Assembly (NCBI GenBank): GCA_014650015.1
Contig: BMUD01000001.1
Span: 1-64,000 of the forward strand
Reading direction: 5' to 3'
Source of the DNA: Streptomyces griseoloalbus
Lineage (GTDB): Bacteria > Actinomycetota > Actinomycetes > Streptomycetales > Streptomycetaceae
Length of the DNA stretch: 64,000 bases
The translations under genes were made by a program, and so were the position numbers. The notes beneath the pieces were generated by a model that saw nothing but the letters and a program-made list of their open reading frames with translations, did no database searches and was not told the DNA's origin. Positions 1 through 8,756 of this stretch are shown here, in pieces (positions within the stretch are counted from its first letter, which is position 1; every line of letters begins with the position of its first letter).

Positions 1-187
1 GGGCGGTCAGCTTCGCCTGCGAGAAGGCGAGGATGAAGTGCCGCCGTCCCCAGAGCTGACGGACGTACTCGAAGAGGGACGGCCGGGCGCCGCTGACCGT
101 GAGGCCGTGACGGGCGGCGAGGGCCGCGAGATCGTCCTCGCCGGAGGCGGCCGGTGCGGGGGGCGGTGTGTGGAGGACCTGACTCAC
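1..187 (-). CDS. ABC-2 type exporter permease, wall polymer export (5' part only)
   Basis: Only the first 62 codons are inside the window. The start is a GTG at 187-185. The translation has a Pro/Ala-rich head, then a segment reading SLFEYVRQLWGRRHFILAFSQ. That is the cytoplasmic N-terminal signature of TagG-like ABC-2 permeases, which export teichoic acid or other polysaccharides across the membrane. No membrane span is reached before the edge. The gene diverges from the TetR regulator, and the gap between them carries two operator-like palindromes. The location beside galE and glycerophosphotransferase genes fits a wall-polymer exporter. The identification rests on a short N-terminal segment, so the family is likely but the substrate is inferred. 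Confidence 0.6.
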   Translation of the reverse strand, partial: MSQVLHTPPPAPAASGEDDLAALAARHGLTVSGARPSLFEYVRQLWGRRHFILAFSQAKLTA

Positions 188-243
188 ATCCGCTGCTTTC
201 GCTAGAGGGAGGGGGTGGCAACGGGTTCGAACGTCGGGACGGG

Positions 244-310
244 ACCGTATCGTCGCAACGGGAGGGTAGGCCGAATGGGCGTCGGAACGCAACCGTTTCG
301 TCGTGACGGT
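244..310. promoter_or_regulatory. Two tandem operator-like palindromes, probable TetR sites
   Basis: Two related elements sit 48 bp apart: ACCGTATCGTCGCAACGGG at 244-262 and ACCGTTTCGTCGTGACGGT at 292-310. Each has an ACCGT left arm; the second closes perfectly with ACGGT. They lie between the divergent exporter permease and the TetR gene, the usual place for TetR-family operators. Assignment to this regulator is inference. Confidence 0.45.
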
Positions 311-329
311 GGCGGCCTATGCTGTCCGC

Positions 330-956
330 ATGACGACGAACGCCGACGAGCCCCAGCCGCGTCCGCGCCGCCGGGCCCCCGCCGGGGCCGCCGTGCTGCG
401 GGAGGACGTGACGGAGGCCATCCGGGCGGCCGTCTTCGAGGAACTCGCCGCCGTCGGCTACGCGCGGATGTCGATCGAGGGGATCGCGCGCCGCGCGGGC
501 GTCGGCAAGACCGCGGTGTACCGCCGCTGGCGTTCCAAGCTGCACCTGGTCCTCGACCTGGTCTCCGCGATCGCCGTCCAGGGCCTGCCCGCGCCGGACA
601 CCGGCTCGCTCGAGGGCGACCTGCGTCTGCTGTACGAGGTCACCTCGCGCGCCCTGCGCCACCCCGTCGCCTCGCAGATCCTCCCCGACCTCCAGGCCGA
701 GGCCGCCCGCAACCCCGACATCGCCGAGGCGCTGCGAAAAGCCCTGCGCGAGGGTCAGGACGGAGTCGCCAAGGGCATCGTCGCGGCGGCGGAGACCCGC
801 GGCGACCTGCGCCCCGGCACCGACCACGCCCTGGCCCTGGACCTGATCTCGGGCCCTCTGTACTGGCGCTCGGTGGTCATCCGCAGCCCGAAGCTGCCGA
901 AGGGCTACCTGGGCGCACTGGCACGCGCTACGGCCGCGGCACTGAAGGCGCTGTGA
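330..956 (+). CDS. TetR/AcrR-family transcriptional regulator
   Basis: The protein has 208 residues from the ATG at 330. A basic, Arg/Pro-rich head precedes a canonical TetR DNA-binding domain at about residues 25-75. That domain has the recognition-helix segment RAGVGKTAVYRRWRSK, and a ligand-binding C-terminal domain follows. An in-frame GTG at 303 would add nine residues, but it lies inside the second operator-like palindrome, so 330 is preferred. It is divergent from the ABC exporter permease, which suggests it controls that gene and itself. The 3' end overlaps the convergent ADP-ribosylglycohydrolase gene by 29 bp. The ligand is unknown. Confidence 0.85.
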   Translation: MTTNADEPQPRPRRRAPAGAAVLREDVTEAIRAAVFEELAAVGYARMSIEGIARRAGVGKTAVYRRWRSKLHLVLDLVSAIAVQGLPAPDTGSLEGDLRLLYEVTSRALRHPVASQILPDLQAEAARNPDIAEALRKALREGQDGVAKGIVAAAETRGDLRPGTDHALALDLISGPLYWRSVVIRSPKLPKGYLGALARATAAALKAL

Positions 957-1911
957 CGCGGGGGTCCCGCGGCCCGTCGGCCATCCGCGCGGCCAGCTCG
1001 CTCAGTTCCGCCACCCGCAGGACCCGCCCCCCGAACCCGGGCAGCGGTACGTGCAGCGCCTCGGTCCAGCGGGCCGGCACGGCGGTGATGCCGTGGACCG
1101 CTCCCGCCAGTGCTCCCGTCACCGCTGCCACCGTGTCCGTGTCGCCGCCGAGGTCGATCGCGGCACGTACCGCGTCCTCGTAGCGGTCCGTCGTCCGCAG
1201 CGCCCAGACGGCGGACCCCAGGCAGGGCCAGACGGCGCCGTTGAACTCCGTGGCCAGGTCCGGGTGCCAGTCGGGGGCGAGGACGGTGGCGTAGCGCTCA
1301 CGGTGGCCGGGGTGCACCGCGCGCAGCGTGCCGGCCACGGCGGCGAGCGGGTCGTCCCCGGCCAGCGCCACCCGCACCAGCTCGTGGAGGACCGCCGTGC
1401 CCTCCCACGCCGCCCGGTCCCCGTGCGTGAGCGCGGCCAGCCGGCGGGCGGCGTCCATGGTGGCGTCCCGGCCCAGGCCCGCGAAGTACACGGCGGAGGG
1501 AGCGGCCCGCATCAGAGCCCCGTTGCCGGCCGCACGCTGGTTGCACTGGAAGTGCAGCGCGGCGGCCAGGTCCCACGGGTCGCCGCTGCCGAGTACGGCC
1601 TCCGTCTGCAGGCCGATGTCCTTCGGCTCGGCGGCGGCCCACCGCTGGAACCGGCGGAAGACGTCGGGGAGTTCCAGACCGCCGCACTCCAGCAGCGACT
1701 CGGCGACGAGCACCGCCATCTGCGTGTCGTCGGTCGCCTCGCCCGGATCCCAGCCGCCGCCCCCGCACATCTCGCCGCCGGACCCCGGTGCCGGGAAACG
1801 GGCGGAGAAGGCGCCCTCGGGGCCGAACTCGAAGGGCGCGCCGAGGGCGTCACCGACGGCGGAACCGACGACGGCGCCCAGAGCGCGTTCGGTACGGCGC
1901 GGAGCGGACAT
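928..1911 (-). CDS. ADP-ribosylglycohydrolase family protein
   Basis: This 327-residue protein has the hallmarks of the DraG/ARH fold. They are an N-terminal GSAVGDALGAPFEFG segment, a metal-binding TDDTQMAVL motif near residue 60, and a C-terminal GGDTDTVAAVTGALAGA motif carrying the second metal-site aspartates. Family members remove ADP-ribose from proteins or small molecules using two Mg ions. All metal ligands appear present, so the enzyme should be active, but the substrate cannot be predicted. It is cytoplasmic, with no signal or membrane segment. It lies 11 bp downstream of galE on the same strand, so it may be the last gene of that transcription unit. Confidence 0.85.
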   Translation of the reverse strand: MSAPRRTERALGAVVGSAVGDALGAPFEFGPEGAFSARFPAPGSGGEMCGGGGWDPGEATDDTQMAVLVAESLLECGGLELPDVFRRFQRWAAAEPKDIGLQTEAVLGSGDPWDLAAALHFQCNQRAAGNGALMRAAPSAVYFAGLGRDATMDAARRLAALTHGDRAAWEGTAVLHELVRVALAGDDPLAAVAGTLRAVHPGHRERYATVLAPDWHPDLATEFNGAVWPCLGSAVWALRTTDRYEDAVRAAIDLGGDTDTVAAVTGALAGAVHGITAVPARWTEALHVPLPGFGGRVLRVAELSELAARMADGPRDPRVTAPSVPRP

Positions 1912-1922
1912 GACGCCAGACC

Positions 1923-2903
1923 CTAGCCGCGCGCCGCCTCCGGGTGCAGACGCAGCCAGCCGGACCAGGCCGACGTGATCATGTCGTCGACGGTGTGGCG
2001 GGCCTTCCAGGCCAGTTCCGTGGTCGCTCGGTCGGCGGAGGCGACGACGCGGGCCGGGTCGCCCGGGCGGCGTGGGGCGACCGTGGGCGGGCGGTCGTGG
2101 CCGGTGAGGGCGTTGACGCGGTCGATCATCTCCCGGACGGAGACGCCCTCACCGCGGCCGATGTTCAGGGTGAGGTTCCGGCCGGGGGAGGAGCGCAGCG
2201 CGCGGGCCGCCGCCACATGGGCCTCGGCCAGGTCGACGACGTGGATGTAGTCACGGACGCAGGTGCCGTCGGGGGTCGGGTAGTCGTCGCCGAAGATGCG
2301 CGGGGGTGTGTCCGCGGTCAGCTTCTCGAAGATCATCGGGATGAGGTTGAAGACGCCGGTGTCGGCGAGGTCGGGGCGCGCGGCGCCGGCCACGTTGAAG
2401 TAGCGCAGGCAGGCCGTGGACAGTCCGGTCGCCCTGCCGGTGGCGCGGACCAGCCACTCGCCGGCCAGCTTGGTCTCGCCGTACGGCGACATGGGCGCGC
2501 AGGGTGTCTCCTCCGTCACGAGCTCCACGTCCGGCATGCCGTACACCGCCGCCGAGGACGAGAACACCACGGAGCGCACCCCGGCCGCCGTCACCGCGTC
2601 CAGCAGCACGCGCAGGCCCTCGACGTTCTCCCGGTAGTAGTGCAGGGGCCGGTCCACCGACTCGCCCACCTGCTTCTTCGCCGCCAGGTGGACGACGCCG
2701 GTCACCTCGTGGTCGGCGAGGGCGCGCGCTACCCGCTCGTCGTCCAGGGTCGAGCCGATCACCAGCGGCACCCCGTCCGGCACCCGGTCGGCGAGGCCGG
2801 TGGACAGGTCGTCGTACACCACCGTCCGTTCGCCCGCCTCGGTCATCGCTCGTACGACGTGCGCCCCGATGTAGCCGGCGCCGCCCGTGATCAACCAGGT
2901 CAT
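1923..2903 (-). CDS. galE: UDP-glucose 4-epimerase
   Basis: The protein has 326 residues from the ATG at 2903 and belongs to the extended short-chain dehydrogenase family. The NAD-binding glycine motif GGAGYIGAH is at residues 7-15, the catalytic Ser cluster SSSAAVYG is at about 115-122, and the YGETK (YxxxK) pair is at 141-145. It interconverts UDP-glucose and UDP-galactose, supplying sugar donors for surface polymers. The open frame continues upstream without a family match, and the chosen start gives the standard GalE N-terminus. A GT2 glycosyltransferase lies 41 bp upstream on the same strand, consistent with co-transcription for glycan assembly. Confidence 0.93.
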   Translation of the reverse strand: MTWLITGGAGYIGAHVVRAMTEAGERTVVYDDLSTGLADRVPDGVPLVIGSTLDDERVARALADHEVTGVVHLAAKKQVGESVDRPLHYYRENVEGLRVLLDAVTAAGVRSVVFSSSAAVYGMPDVELVTEETPCAPMSPYGETKLAGEWLVRATGRATGLSTACLRYFNVAGAARPDLADTGVFNLIPMIFEKLTADTPPRIFGDDYPTPDGTCVRDYIHVVDLAEAHVAAARALRSSPGRNLTLNIGRGEGVSVREMIDRVNALTGHDRPPTVAPRRPGDPARVVASADRATTELAWKARHTVDDMITSAWSGWLRLHPEAARG

Positions 2904-2944
2904 GGATGGCCGTCCCCTCGTCGTTGGCCCGTGTGTCCGCGCTC

Positions 2945-4546
2945 TCAGTGAAGCAGGCGCCAGAGCCTTCCGCGCAGCACCGGTACGACACCGCGCACGC
3001 CGGTGGCCACGCGCAGGGCCAGTGAGCCCGAGTGCGTGGCGTACGGCCGCACCAGCACCACGCCGTGCCGGGGGCTGGGCAGCGCGCGGCGGCGCGACAG
3101 GCCCGGCCCGGCGAGCGCGTGGGCGGTGACGCGCCGGCTCGCACCGTCCCGGAAGCGCACCCGCAGCCGCACGTCCCAGGCGCCGGTGCCGAGGGTGGCC
3201 AGCCGGTCCAGCCGCACGGTCGTCTCCGCGACCCAGGTGCCCCCGCCGGACGCCCGCAGCGGCACCGTGCAGCGGACGGCCGCGCCGTCCAGGTCCCGGT
3301 GCCGCCACTCCACCTCCGCCGTCTCCGGTCCCGCCTGCGCCACCCGGCCGTACATCTCGTGCAGGCGCAGCCGCAGCCGCAGGCCCCCCGCGCGCGGGCG
3401 CGGTTCCGCGTCCACGGCGAGCGGCAGGAAGGGCACCGCACGGGTCAGCAGCGGTTCGAGACCCACCCCGGGCAGGTCCTTTGACCAGCACGGCGTGCCG
3501 TCCCCCGCGCGGGCGTACGGCGGACACAGCCGCGCCGGCCGGGCCGCCAGCTCCCGCAGGCGGGGCAGGTCGCGCGGCTCGGCGGAGGCCAGCACGACCC
3601 GCCCGATCAGCCGGCCCGGCGCGAGGGGGTCACGGGCCCAGTCGGCGGCGTCGTAGTCCGCGAGGAACTCCCGGGTGTGCGCCCACCAGCGGCGCCGGTA
3701 CTCCTCGTCGCGCAGGGGCAGTTCGCGCGCGTACATGCGCAGTTCGTGGTCGAGGAACTTGGCCCGTGCCCTGCGCGCCAGCCGCTTCTGGCCGGCGCCC
3801 AGCAGGATCTCGTGGGCGGTGCGGCACGCGTGTGTGCGGGCCCGCCAGTTGTCGATGCCCGCGCGGTCCAGCGAGATCGACAGCCGCCGCGCGGACCGGC
3901 GCACGTGCCAGACGTACACCCGGTCCGGGACCAGGGCGACGCGCGGGGCGGCGGCCCACACGCGCGCGGTGAAGACGAGGTCCTCGTAGGGAAAGCGCCC
4001 GTCGGGGAAGCGGATGCCATGCTTCCGCAGGAAGTCCGTGGCGTAGAGCTTGTTGACGCAGAGGGTGTCGTGGACAAGGCGCGGGCGGTGCGTCGGGTGC
4101 GCCAGTACGGCGGGCGAGGCGTACAGACCCGGCTCCCACGGCACCTCGCGCCCCGACGGCAGCTCGCGGCGCACGCACAGGCCGCCCGCGACGTCCGTGT
4201 CCGCCCCGGTCGCGGCCGTGAGCAGCGCGTCCACCGCGCCGGGCGGCAGCACGTCGTCGCTGTCCAGGAACATCACGTACGGCGAGGTCACCACGTCGAG
4301 CCCGGTGTTGCGCGGGGTGCCGCAGCCGCCGCTGTTGACGGAGTGCCGGATCACCCGCACCCGCGGTTCCCCGGCGGCCAGCCGGTCCAGCAGGCCGGCG
4401 CTGCCGTCCGTCGAGCAGTCGTCGACGGCGACGACCTCACGTACGGCGGGTCCCTGACCGAGCGCCGAGCGCACGGCGTCGGTCACATGGGCGGCGTCGT
4501 CGTGGCCGATGACGATGACGGCCACCTGGGGGCGATGGGGGTGCAT
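2945..4546 (-). CDS. GT2-family glycosyltransferase with C-terminal extension
   Basis: This protein has 533 residues. The GT-A domain covers about residues 8-230, with VAVIVIGHDDAAH at the start, the nucleotide-sugar motif VVAVDDCSTDGS and a FLDSDDVLPPGA metal motif. The region after about residue 330 is Arg-rich with beta-strand-like character and resembles the C-terminal accessory domains of actinobacterial wall glycosyltransferases. No membrane span is evident. It probably transfers a sugar onto a wall or teichoic-type polymer, and galE directly downstream may supply the donor. The acceptor and donor cannot be named from sequence. Confidence 0.82.
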   Translation of the reverse strand: MHPHRPQVAVIVIGHDDAAHVTDAVRSALGQGPAVREVVAVDDCSTDGSAGLLDRLAAGEPRVRVIRHSVNSGGCGTPRNTGLDVVTSPYVMFLDSDDVLPPGAVDALLTAATGADTDVAGGLCVRRELPSGREVPWEPGLYASPAVLAHPTHRPRLVHDTLCVNKLYATDFLRKHGIRFPDGRFPYEDLVFTARVWAAAPRVALVPDRVYVWHVRRSARRLSISLDRAGIDNWRARTHACRTAHEILLGAGQKRLARRARAKFLDHELRMYARELPLRDEEYRRRWWAHTREFLADYDAADWARDPLAPGRLIGRVVLASAEPRDLPRLRELAARPARLCPPYARAGDGTPCWSKDLPGVGLEPLLTRAVPFLPLAVDAEPRPRAGGLRLRLRLHEMYGRVAQAGPETAEVEWRHRDLDGAAVRCTVPLRASGGGTWVAETTVRLDRLATLGTGAWDVRLRVRFRDGASRRVTAHALAGPGLSRRRALPSPRHGVVLVRPYATHSGSLALRVATGVRGVVPVLRGRLWRLLH

Positions 4547-4631
4547 GGCGTCCTCGGGGCGCGGTATGGGCTGTTTCTATCCTTTGCCCACTTGAGGACG
4601 TTTCGTACACGTTGTGCACCTCAGGTCGTCG

Positions 4632-5135
4632 TCACGCGCCGTCCGCCGCCTTGTCGAGTGCCGTGGTCAGCTGGTGCAGACGGGCGCCCAGGTCGCGGAT
4701 CTCGTCGATCTCGAAGCCGGTCGCGGCGACGATCCGGCGCGGCACCGCCAGGGCCCGCCGCCGCAGCGCGGTGCCCTCCTCGGTGGGCCGGACCTCCACC
4801 GACCGCTCGTCGCGCGCGCTGCGCTCCCGGCGCACCAGGCCGGCCGCCTCCAGCCGCTTGAGCAGCGGCGACAGCGTGCCGGAGTCCAGTCGCAGCTGCT
4901 CGCCGAGCTTCTTCACGGGCAGGGCGCCGTGCTCCCACAGCACCAGCATGACCAGGTACTGCGGATAGGTGAGCCCGAGATCCTTGAGGACCACCCGGTA
5001 GACGCCGTTGAAGGCGCGGGAGGCGGCGTTGAGGGTGAAGCAGATTTGCTGGTCGAGGCGGAGCCAGTCGTCCGCGGCGCCCGGCAGCGGAGGTGCCGCG
5101 GGGTTCGCGGGTGGCGGGGTCGGAGTCGCTGTCAT
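4632..5135 (-). CDS. ohrR: OhrR, organic peroxide-sensing MarR-family repressor
   Basis: The protein has 167 residues from the ATG at 5135. The winged-helix MarR domain spans about residues 28-160. The segment LRLDQQICFTLNAASRAF places the conserved redox-sensing cysteine at Cys32, the residue oxidised by organic hydroperoxides in OhrR proteins. A Pro/Ala-rich head precedes it. A much longer in-frame start upstream would run through the operator and into the ohr promoter, so it is rejected. The gene diverges from ohr, and a palindrome at 5171-5189 is the likely shared operator. The expected role is repression of ohr and of itself until peroxide stress. Confidence 0.92.
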   Translation of the reverse strand: MTATPTPPPANPAAPPLPGAADDWLRLDQQICFTLNAASRAFNGVYRVVLKDLGLTYPQYLVMLVLWEHGALPVKKLGEQLRLDSGTLSPLLKRLEAAGLVRRERSARDERSVEVRPTEEGTALRRRALAVPRRIVAATGFEIDEIRDLGARLHQLTTALDKAADGA

Positions 5136-5170
5136 GCCTCCAGGGTAGCCCTTGCGGGCCATTTGGTTGT

Positions 5171-5189
5171 GCGCAATTGAATTGTGTGC
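5171..5189. promoter_or_regulatory. OhrR operator-like palindrome
   Basis: GCGCAATTGAATTGTGTGC is an AT-centred imperfect inverted repeat (GCGCAATT facing AATTGTGT), strikingly AT-rich for this genome. It lies midway between divergent ohrR and ohr. It resembles known OhrR boxes in base composition and position. Confidence 0.6.
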
Positions 5190-5268
5190 TCTACTTGGGG
5201 TCGCACGGCGCCGAGGCCGCCAAGGCCCGGCCAGGCCATGACATGAAATCGAGAGGGAAGGTCTTCCC

Positions 5269-5682
5269 ATGGACGCGCTCTACACCGCTGTCGCCACCGC
5301 CACCCACGGCCGCGAGGGCCGCGCCGTCACCTCCGACGGCAAGCTGGACCTCGGCCTGAGCGCCCCGGTGGAGCTGGGCGGCAACGGCCAGGGCACCAAC
5401 CCGGAGCAGCTCTTCGCCGCCGGTTACGCGGCCTGCTTCGGCAGCGCCCTCGGCGTGGTCGGCCGGGCGGCGAAGGTCGACGTCAGCGAGGCCGCGGTGA
5501 CCGCCGAGGTCGTCCTCGGCAAGCAGGGCGAGGGCTTCGCGCTCGCCGTGACGCTGCGCGTCGAGCTGCCCGACAGCGTGGACGAGGCGACCGGCCGCAA
5601 GCTGGTCGAGCAGGCCCACCAGGTCTGCCCCTACTCCAACGCCACCCGCGGCAACATCCCGGTCGACCTCGTCATCGAGTAG
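5269..5682 (+). CDS. ohr: Ohr, organic hydroperoxide reductase
   Basis: The protein has 137 residues, normal for the Ohr/OsmC family. The two catalytic cysteines are visible: Cys56 in AAGYAACFGSAL and Cys120 in VCPYSNATRGN. The conserved glutamate is in NPEQLFAAGY. Ohr is a cytoplasmic thiol peroxidase that reduces fatty-acid and other organic hydroperoxides with lipoyl-group electrons. It diverges from ohrR across a 133-bp spacer containing the operator. A GGGAAGG ribosome site precedes the ATG. In S. coelicolor the copy next to ohrR is called ohrB; I use the generic name. Confidence 0.95.
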   Translation: MDALYTAVATATHGREGRAVTSDGKLDLGLSAPVELGGNGQGTNPEQLFAAGYAACFGSALGVVGRAAKVDVSEAAVTAEVVLGKQGEGFALAVTLRVELPDSVDEATGRKLVEQAHQVCPYSNATRGNIPVDLVIE

Positions 5683-5712
5683 TCCCCGGCGGCGGCCCGC
5701 CGCTCGTCCCCC

Positions 5713-7272
5713 TCATCCCCCGACCCGCGCCAGCACCTCCCCCGTCCGTCGGCTCCACGCCACCACCACCGCCTCCTCGGGCACCTGCTGCCGAGGCGTC
5801 AGCAGCAGCCAGCGCGCGTGGTACCGGCGGACGATCGCGGAGCGTTCGGCGCGGGTCGAACCGGGGTCGAGATACACGCGCACGTCGGCGACGCGCCGCA
5901 GCCGCTCCCCTTCGTCCAGCGAGGCGTCCGGCCAGGCCGGCGCGGCGAGGTTCGGCCCGTACCCGGCGATCGCGTGGACGGCGTAATAGCCGTCGGTGAT
6001 CACGACCTCGCCCGGACCGATGTACCGCGCGGCCCAGTCGTACGCCGGCCAGCGCGGCGGCTGTGCGAAGCCGACCGGGTCCAGCGCGGGCGGCACCACC
6101 GCCCCGGCGTGCACGGTCAGCAACCCCGCGCAGGCCCCCGCCGCCGCGGCCCCGCCCAGCAGCCGCCGCCACACCGGCCACGGCCGGGGCGCCGCCAGCT
6201 CCACCGCGAGCGCGAACTGCAACGGCACCAGCGTGAGCCCGAGGATCCTGCCGTAGGTGTAGTGGCCGCTGATCCAGCCGTACGCCACCAGCAGGCAGTC
6301 CAGCGCGAACATCAGCACCAGTGGATCGCGCCACGAGGTGCGCCGCGCCCGCAGCCACAGCGCCGGCAGCCCGAGGAGCGCCAGCCCGAAGCGCCCGCCG
6401 AGGTCCAGATACAGCCGCCGGTGCATCGCGTCCACGCTGTCGTCCCCGGCCAGCGCGAACACGTCGAAGTACGGCCAGCAGGCGGCCACCGGCAGCGCCA
6501 CCGCCCCCGTCAGCGCCCACCGCCCGGCGACCGCCGCCCCCCAGCGCCGCTGCCACCCGGCGACCAGCGCCACCGCCCCCAGCGCCGCCGCGACCGCCGT
6601 GATCGGATGCACGAGCAGGATCAGCCCGTACAGCGCGCCCAGCGCCGCGTACCCGGTCAGCGGGCGCAGCCCGCTCGGCCCCACGTACCGCACGGCCCCC
6701 GCGTCCCGGGCCCGCGCCCCCGTCAGCGCCCAGGCCCAGAAGGCGAGCCCGATCGCGAACGCCGACGGGTAGGCCAGATTGCCCGTCAGCGACATCAGGT
6801 TGGCGTAGCCGCTCCACCAGGCCCGCTCCACGCCCCACAGCAGCGTCATCGCCGCGAGCGCCAGCACCGGCGCCCACGGGCGCGGGGTCAGGACGCGCAC
6901 GAAGCGGCCGATCCCGGTCAGCAGCACCAGCAGGTTCAGCGGACCGGTGAGCTTGAGCACCTCCCAGCCGCCCAGCCCGGTCAGCCGGGCGAACGCGCCC
7001 TGCGCCACGGCGAACGGTGAGTAGTACGGGCTGCCCGAGCCCGGCAGGTCCGCCATCGGATGCCGGGGACGCAGCAGGTGGTCCTCGAGGCGTTCGACGA
7101 CCGCCGCGTGCTGTCCGGCGTCGCAGCACAGCGGCACCCTCCAGTACGCCAGGGACATCACCAGCCAGAACAGGAAGCCGAAGAGCTGGTACGGGGTGGG
7201 GCGCCAGGCCCCGCCACCGCGCAGCGCCGTGGCACCGCTCGGAGTCCGCCGGACGAGGACGCCGGCGCTCAT
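5713..7272 (-). CDS. Polytopic membrane protein, possible GT-C type glycosyltransferase
   Basis: This 519-residue protein has roughly ten or more hydrophobic spans between about residues 28 and 430 and a soluble tail of about 90 residues. The first extracytoplasmic loop contains a CCDAGQHAAVVERL segment and a GSPYYSPFAVAQ segment. An acidic first loop after the first membrane helix is typical of GT-C lipid-linked-sugar transferases. No signature is decisive. It stands downstream of another polytopic protein and three wall-polymer transferases on the same strand, which suggests a role in moving or modifying lipid-linked glycans. The gene converges with ohr, 30 bp away. The family call is tentative. 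Confidence 0.6.
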   Translation of the reverse strand: MSAGVLVRRTPSGATALRGGGAWRPTPYQLFGFLFWLVMSLAYWRVPLCCDAGQHAAVVERLEDHLLRPRHPMADLPGSGSPYYSPFAVAQGAFARLTGLGGWEVLKLTGPLNLLVLLTGIGRFVRVLTPRPWAPVLALAAMTLLWGVERAWWSGYANLMSLTGNLAYPSAFAIGLAFWAWALTGARARDAGAVRYVGPSGLRPLTGYAALGALYGLILLVHPITAVAAALGAVALVAGWQRRWGAAVAGRWALTGAVALPVAACWPYFDVFALAGDDSVDAMHRRLYLDLGGRFGLALLGLPALWLRARRTSWRDPLVLMFALDCLLVAYGWISGHYTYGRILGLTLVPLQFALAVELAAPRPWPVWRRLLGGAAAAGACAGLLTVHAGAVVPPALDPVGFAQPPRWPAYDWAARYIGPGEVVITDGYYAVHAIAGYGPNLAAPAWPDASLDEGERLRRVADVRVYLDPGSTRAERSAIVRRYHARWLLLTPRQQVPEEAVVVAWSRRTGEVLARVGG

Positions 7273-7391
7273 CGGGAGGTACGGAAGGGAAGCGTCTGAG
7301 GCATTTGCCCTATGTTCCCGTCCCGGTCAACGGCGTGACCTCGCGTCACCTCATCGAGTGACCCGGGTGTGCGGCGCCTGCCCGGTGGACG

Positions 7392-7490
7392 CTCAGCAGG
7401 TGCGCCGCGGAATACACGGGGTCACCCAGCAGGTGCCCCACGGGTACGCGGGGGTCGCTCAGCGGGTGTTCCGCGCGAACGCGGGGCCGC
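7392..7490. repeat. Degenerate 33-bp tandem repeat, three copies
   Basis: Three consecutive units begin CTCAGCAGGTG (7392), CCCAGCAGGTG (7425) and CTCAGCGGGTG (7458). A fourth partial unit, CTCAGTG, runs into the stop codon of the next gene at 7490. Unit length is 33, 33 and 32 bp, and each ends in a CGGGG-like run. A multiple of three suggests the block may once have been coded, but no gene can be assigned. It fills much of the gap between two membrane-protein genes. Confidence 0.6.
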
Positions 7491-8756
7491 TCAGTGCGGC
7501 AGCCCCACCGGAGCGCCCTGCGCCGGCACCACCACCGGCCGCACCAGCGGCCCCAGCGACAACGGGATCCCCAGCACCGGCAGCAGCCAGGCCAGCGTGA
7601 TCAACCGGTCGCCCCAGATGGTGATGTCCGGATGCCCGGCCTGGTTGAGGATGCCCGTGCAGGCGGCGGCGACCAGGAAGGCGCCGAACACCGGCCGCCG
7701 CCGCGCCCCCGGCACGCCCGCCGCCAGGCACGCCAGGAACAGCGGCTCCCACAGCTGCCGCCGCAGCCACTCCGTCCAGAAGTTCCCCTGGAGCTGGAAG
7801 AACTCCTGCCAGGGACGCTCCCGGTCGGGGCGGGCGAAGTGATCGGTGAGCAGATCCTGCACGCTCTCCGACACCGACGGATAGTGCAGCAGCCGGGCCA
7901 GCAGCACCGTGCCGAGCGCACCCGCACACCCCGCCCCGGCCAGCGCCGTCACCCCCGCCACCGGCGGCAGGCCCCGCCATCGGCGCCGTACGGCGAGCAC
8001 CGCGCCCGCGCCCGCCAGGCACAGCCCCAGGAACAGCGCGTGCGAGTGCTTGACCGTGAACAGCGCGCACAGCGCGGCGGCCACCACCGCCACCCCCTCC
8101 CTCGTCCGGCCTTCCTCCAGCCCCAGCGCACACCCCCACAGCGCGGCCAGGGTGAGGACCAGCAGCAGCCCCTCGGTCATCGGGCGCATCGCGGTCGCCC
8201 CGCACGGCAGGACGAAGAACAGCGCCTGCCCGGTGAGCGCGAGCGGCACGGACACCGACAGGGTGCGCAGGATCAGGAAGGCGAGCACCCCGCCCGCGCA
8301 GGTGACCGCCACGCCCGCCGCCCACACCCCCCACGTCACCCCGAACAGGCTCACGAACGGCACCAGCAGGACCGGATAGCCGGGCCGCACCTCGAAGATC
8401 CGCATGAACCGCTCCGGCATGAACGGCACGGTGTGCCCGCCGGTCTGCCCGGCCGCCAGCCGCGCCTCCACCTGCCGCCATTCCTGGTCCCGGCACTCCC
8501 GCAGGACCCGCGGGGCCGGGTCCGGTGCGTGGAAGCGCACCACGTCCACGTTCTGCTCGCGGTGCGCGATCGCCGCCCGGCCCGCGCAGAAGTGGTCGAT
8601 GGTGGCGGCCGCCGCCTCCCGCTTGTCCGCGCCGCTCAGGCTCAGGGCGTACGACAGGTAGTTCTTGCTGTCGGGGGTGTCCCGGCCGGCGACGTTCGCG
8701 AGTTGCAGCACCGCGAAGACCGCCGCCAGGAGCAGGACCCAGGTGCGCGGCCTCAC
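7491..8756 (-). CDS. Polytopic membrane protein, possible GT-C type glycosyltransferase
   Basis: The protein has 421 residues from a GTG at 8756. An N-terminal hydrophobic span (residues 5-22) is followed by a long extracytoplasmic loop beginning GRDTPDSKNYL. That acidic first loop is typical of GT-C transferases that use lipid-linked sugars. About eight more hydrophobic segments follow. The start overlaps the end of the upstream glycosyl/glycerophosphotransferase gene by 4 bp, so the two are translationally coupled. The likely job is in the same surface polymer pathway. No catalytic motif is strong enough to name a substrate. Confidence 0.62.
   Translation of the reverse strand: MRPRTWVLLLAAVFAVLQLANVAGRDTPDSKNYLSYALSLSGADKREAAAATIDHFCAGRAAIAHREQNVDVVRFHAPDPAPRVLRECRDQEWRQVEARLAAGQTGGHTVPFMPERFMRIFEVRPGYPVLLVPFVSLFGVTWGVWAAGVAVTCAGGVLAFLILRTLSVSVPLALTGQALFFVLPCGATAMRPMTEGLLLVLTLAALWGCALGLEEGRTREGVAVVAAALCALFTVKHSHALFLGLCLAGAGAVLAVRRRWRGLPPVAGVTALAGAGCAGALGTVLLARLLHYPSVSESVQDLLTDHFARPDRERPWQEFFQLQGNFWTEWLRRQLWEPLFLACLAAGVPGARRRPVFGAFLVAAACTGILNQAGHPDITIWGDRLITLAWLLPVLGIPLSLGPLVRPVVVPAQGAPVGLPH

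Noticed and set aside
224-236. A GGTTCGAA motif like a tRNA T-arm
   Set aside because: No acceptor stem, anticodon arm or D-arm around it.
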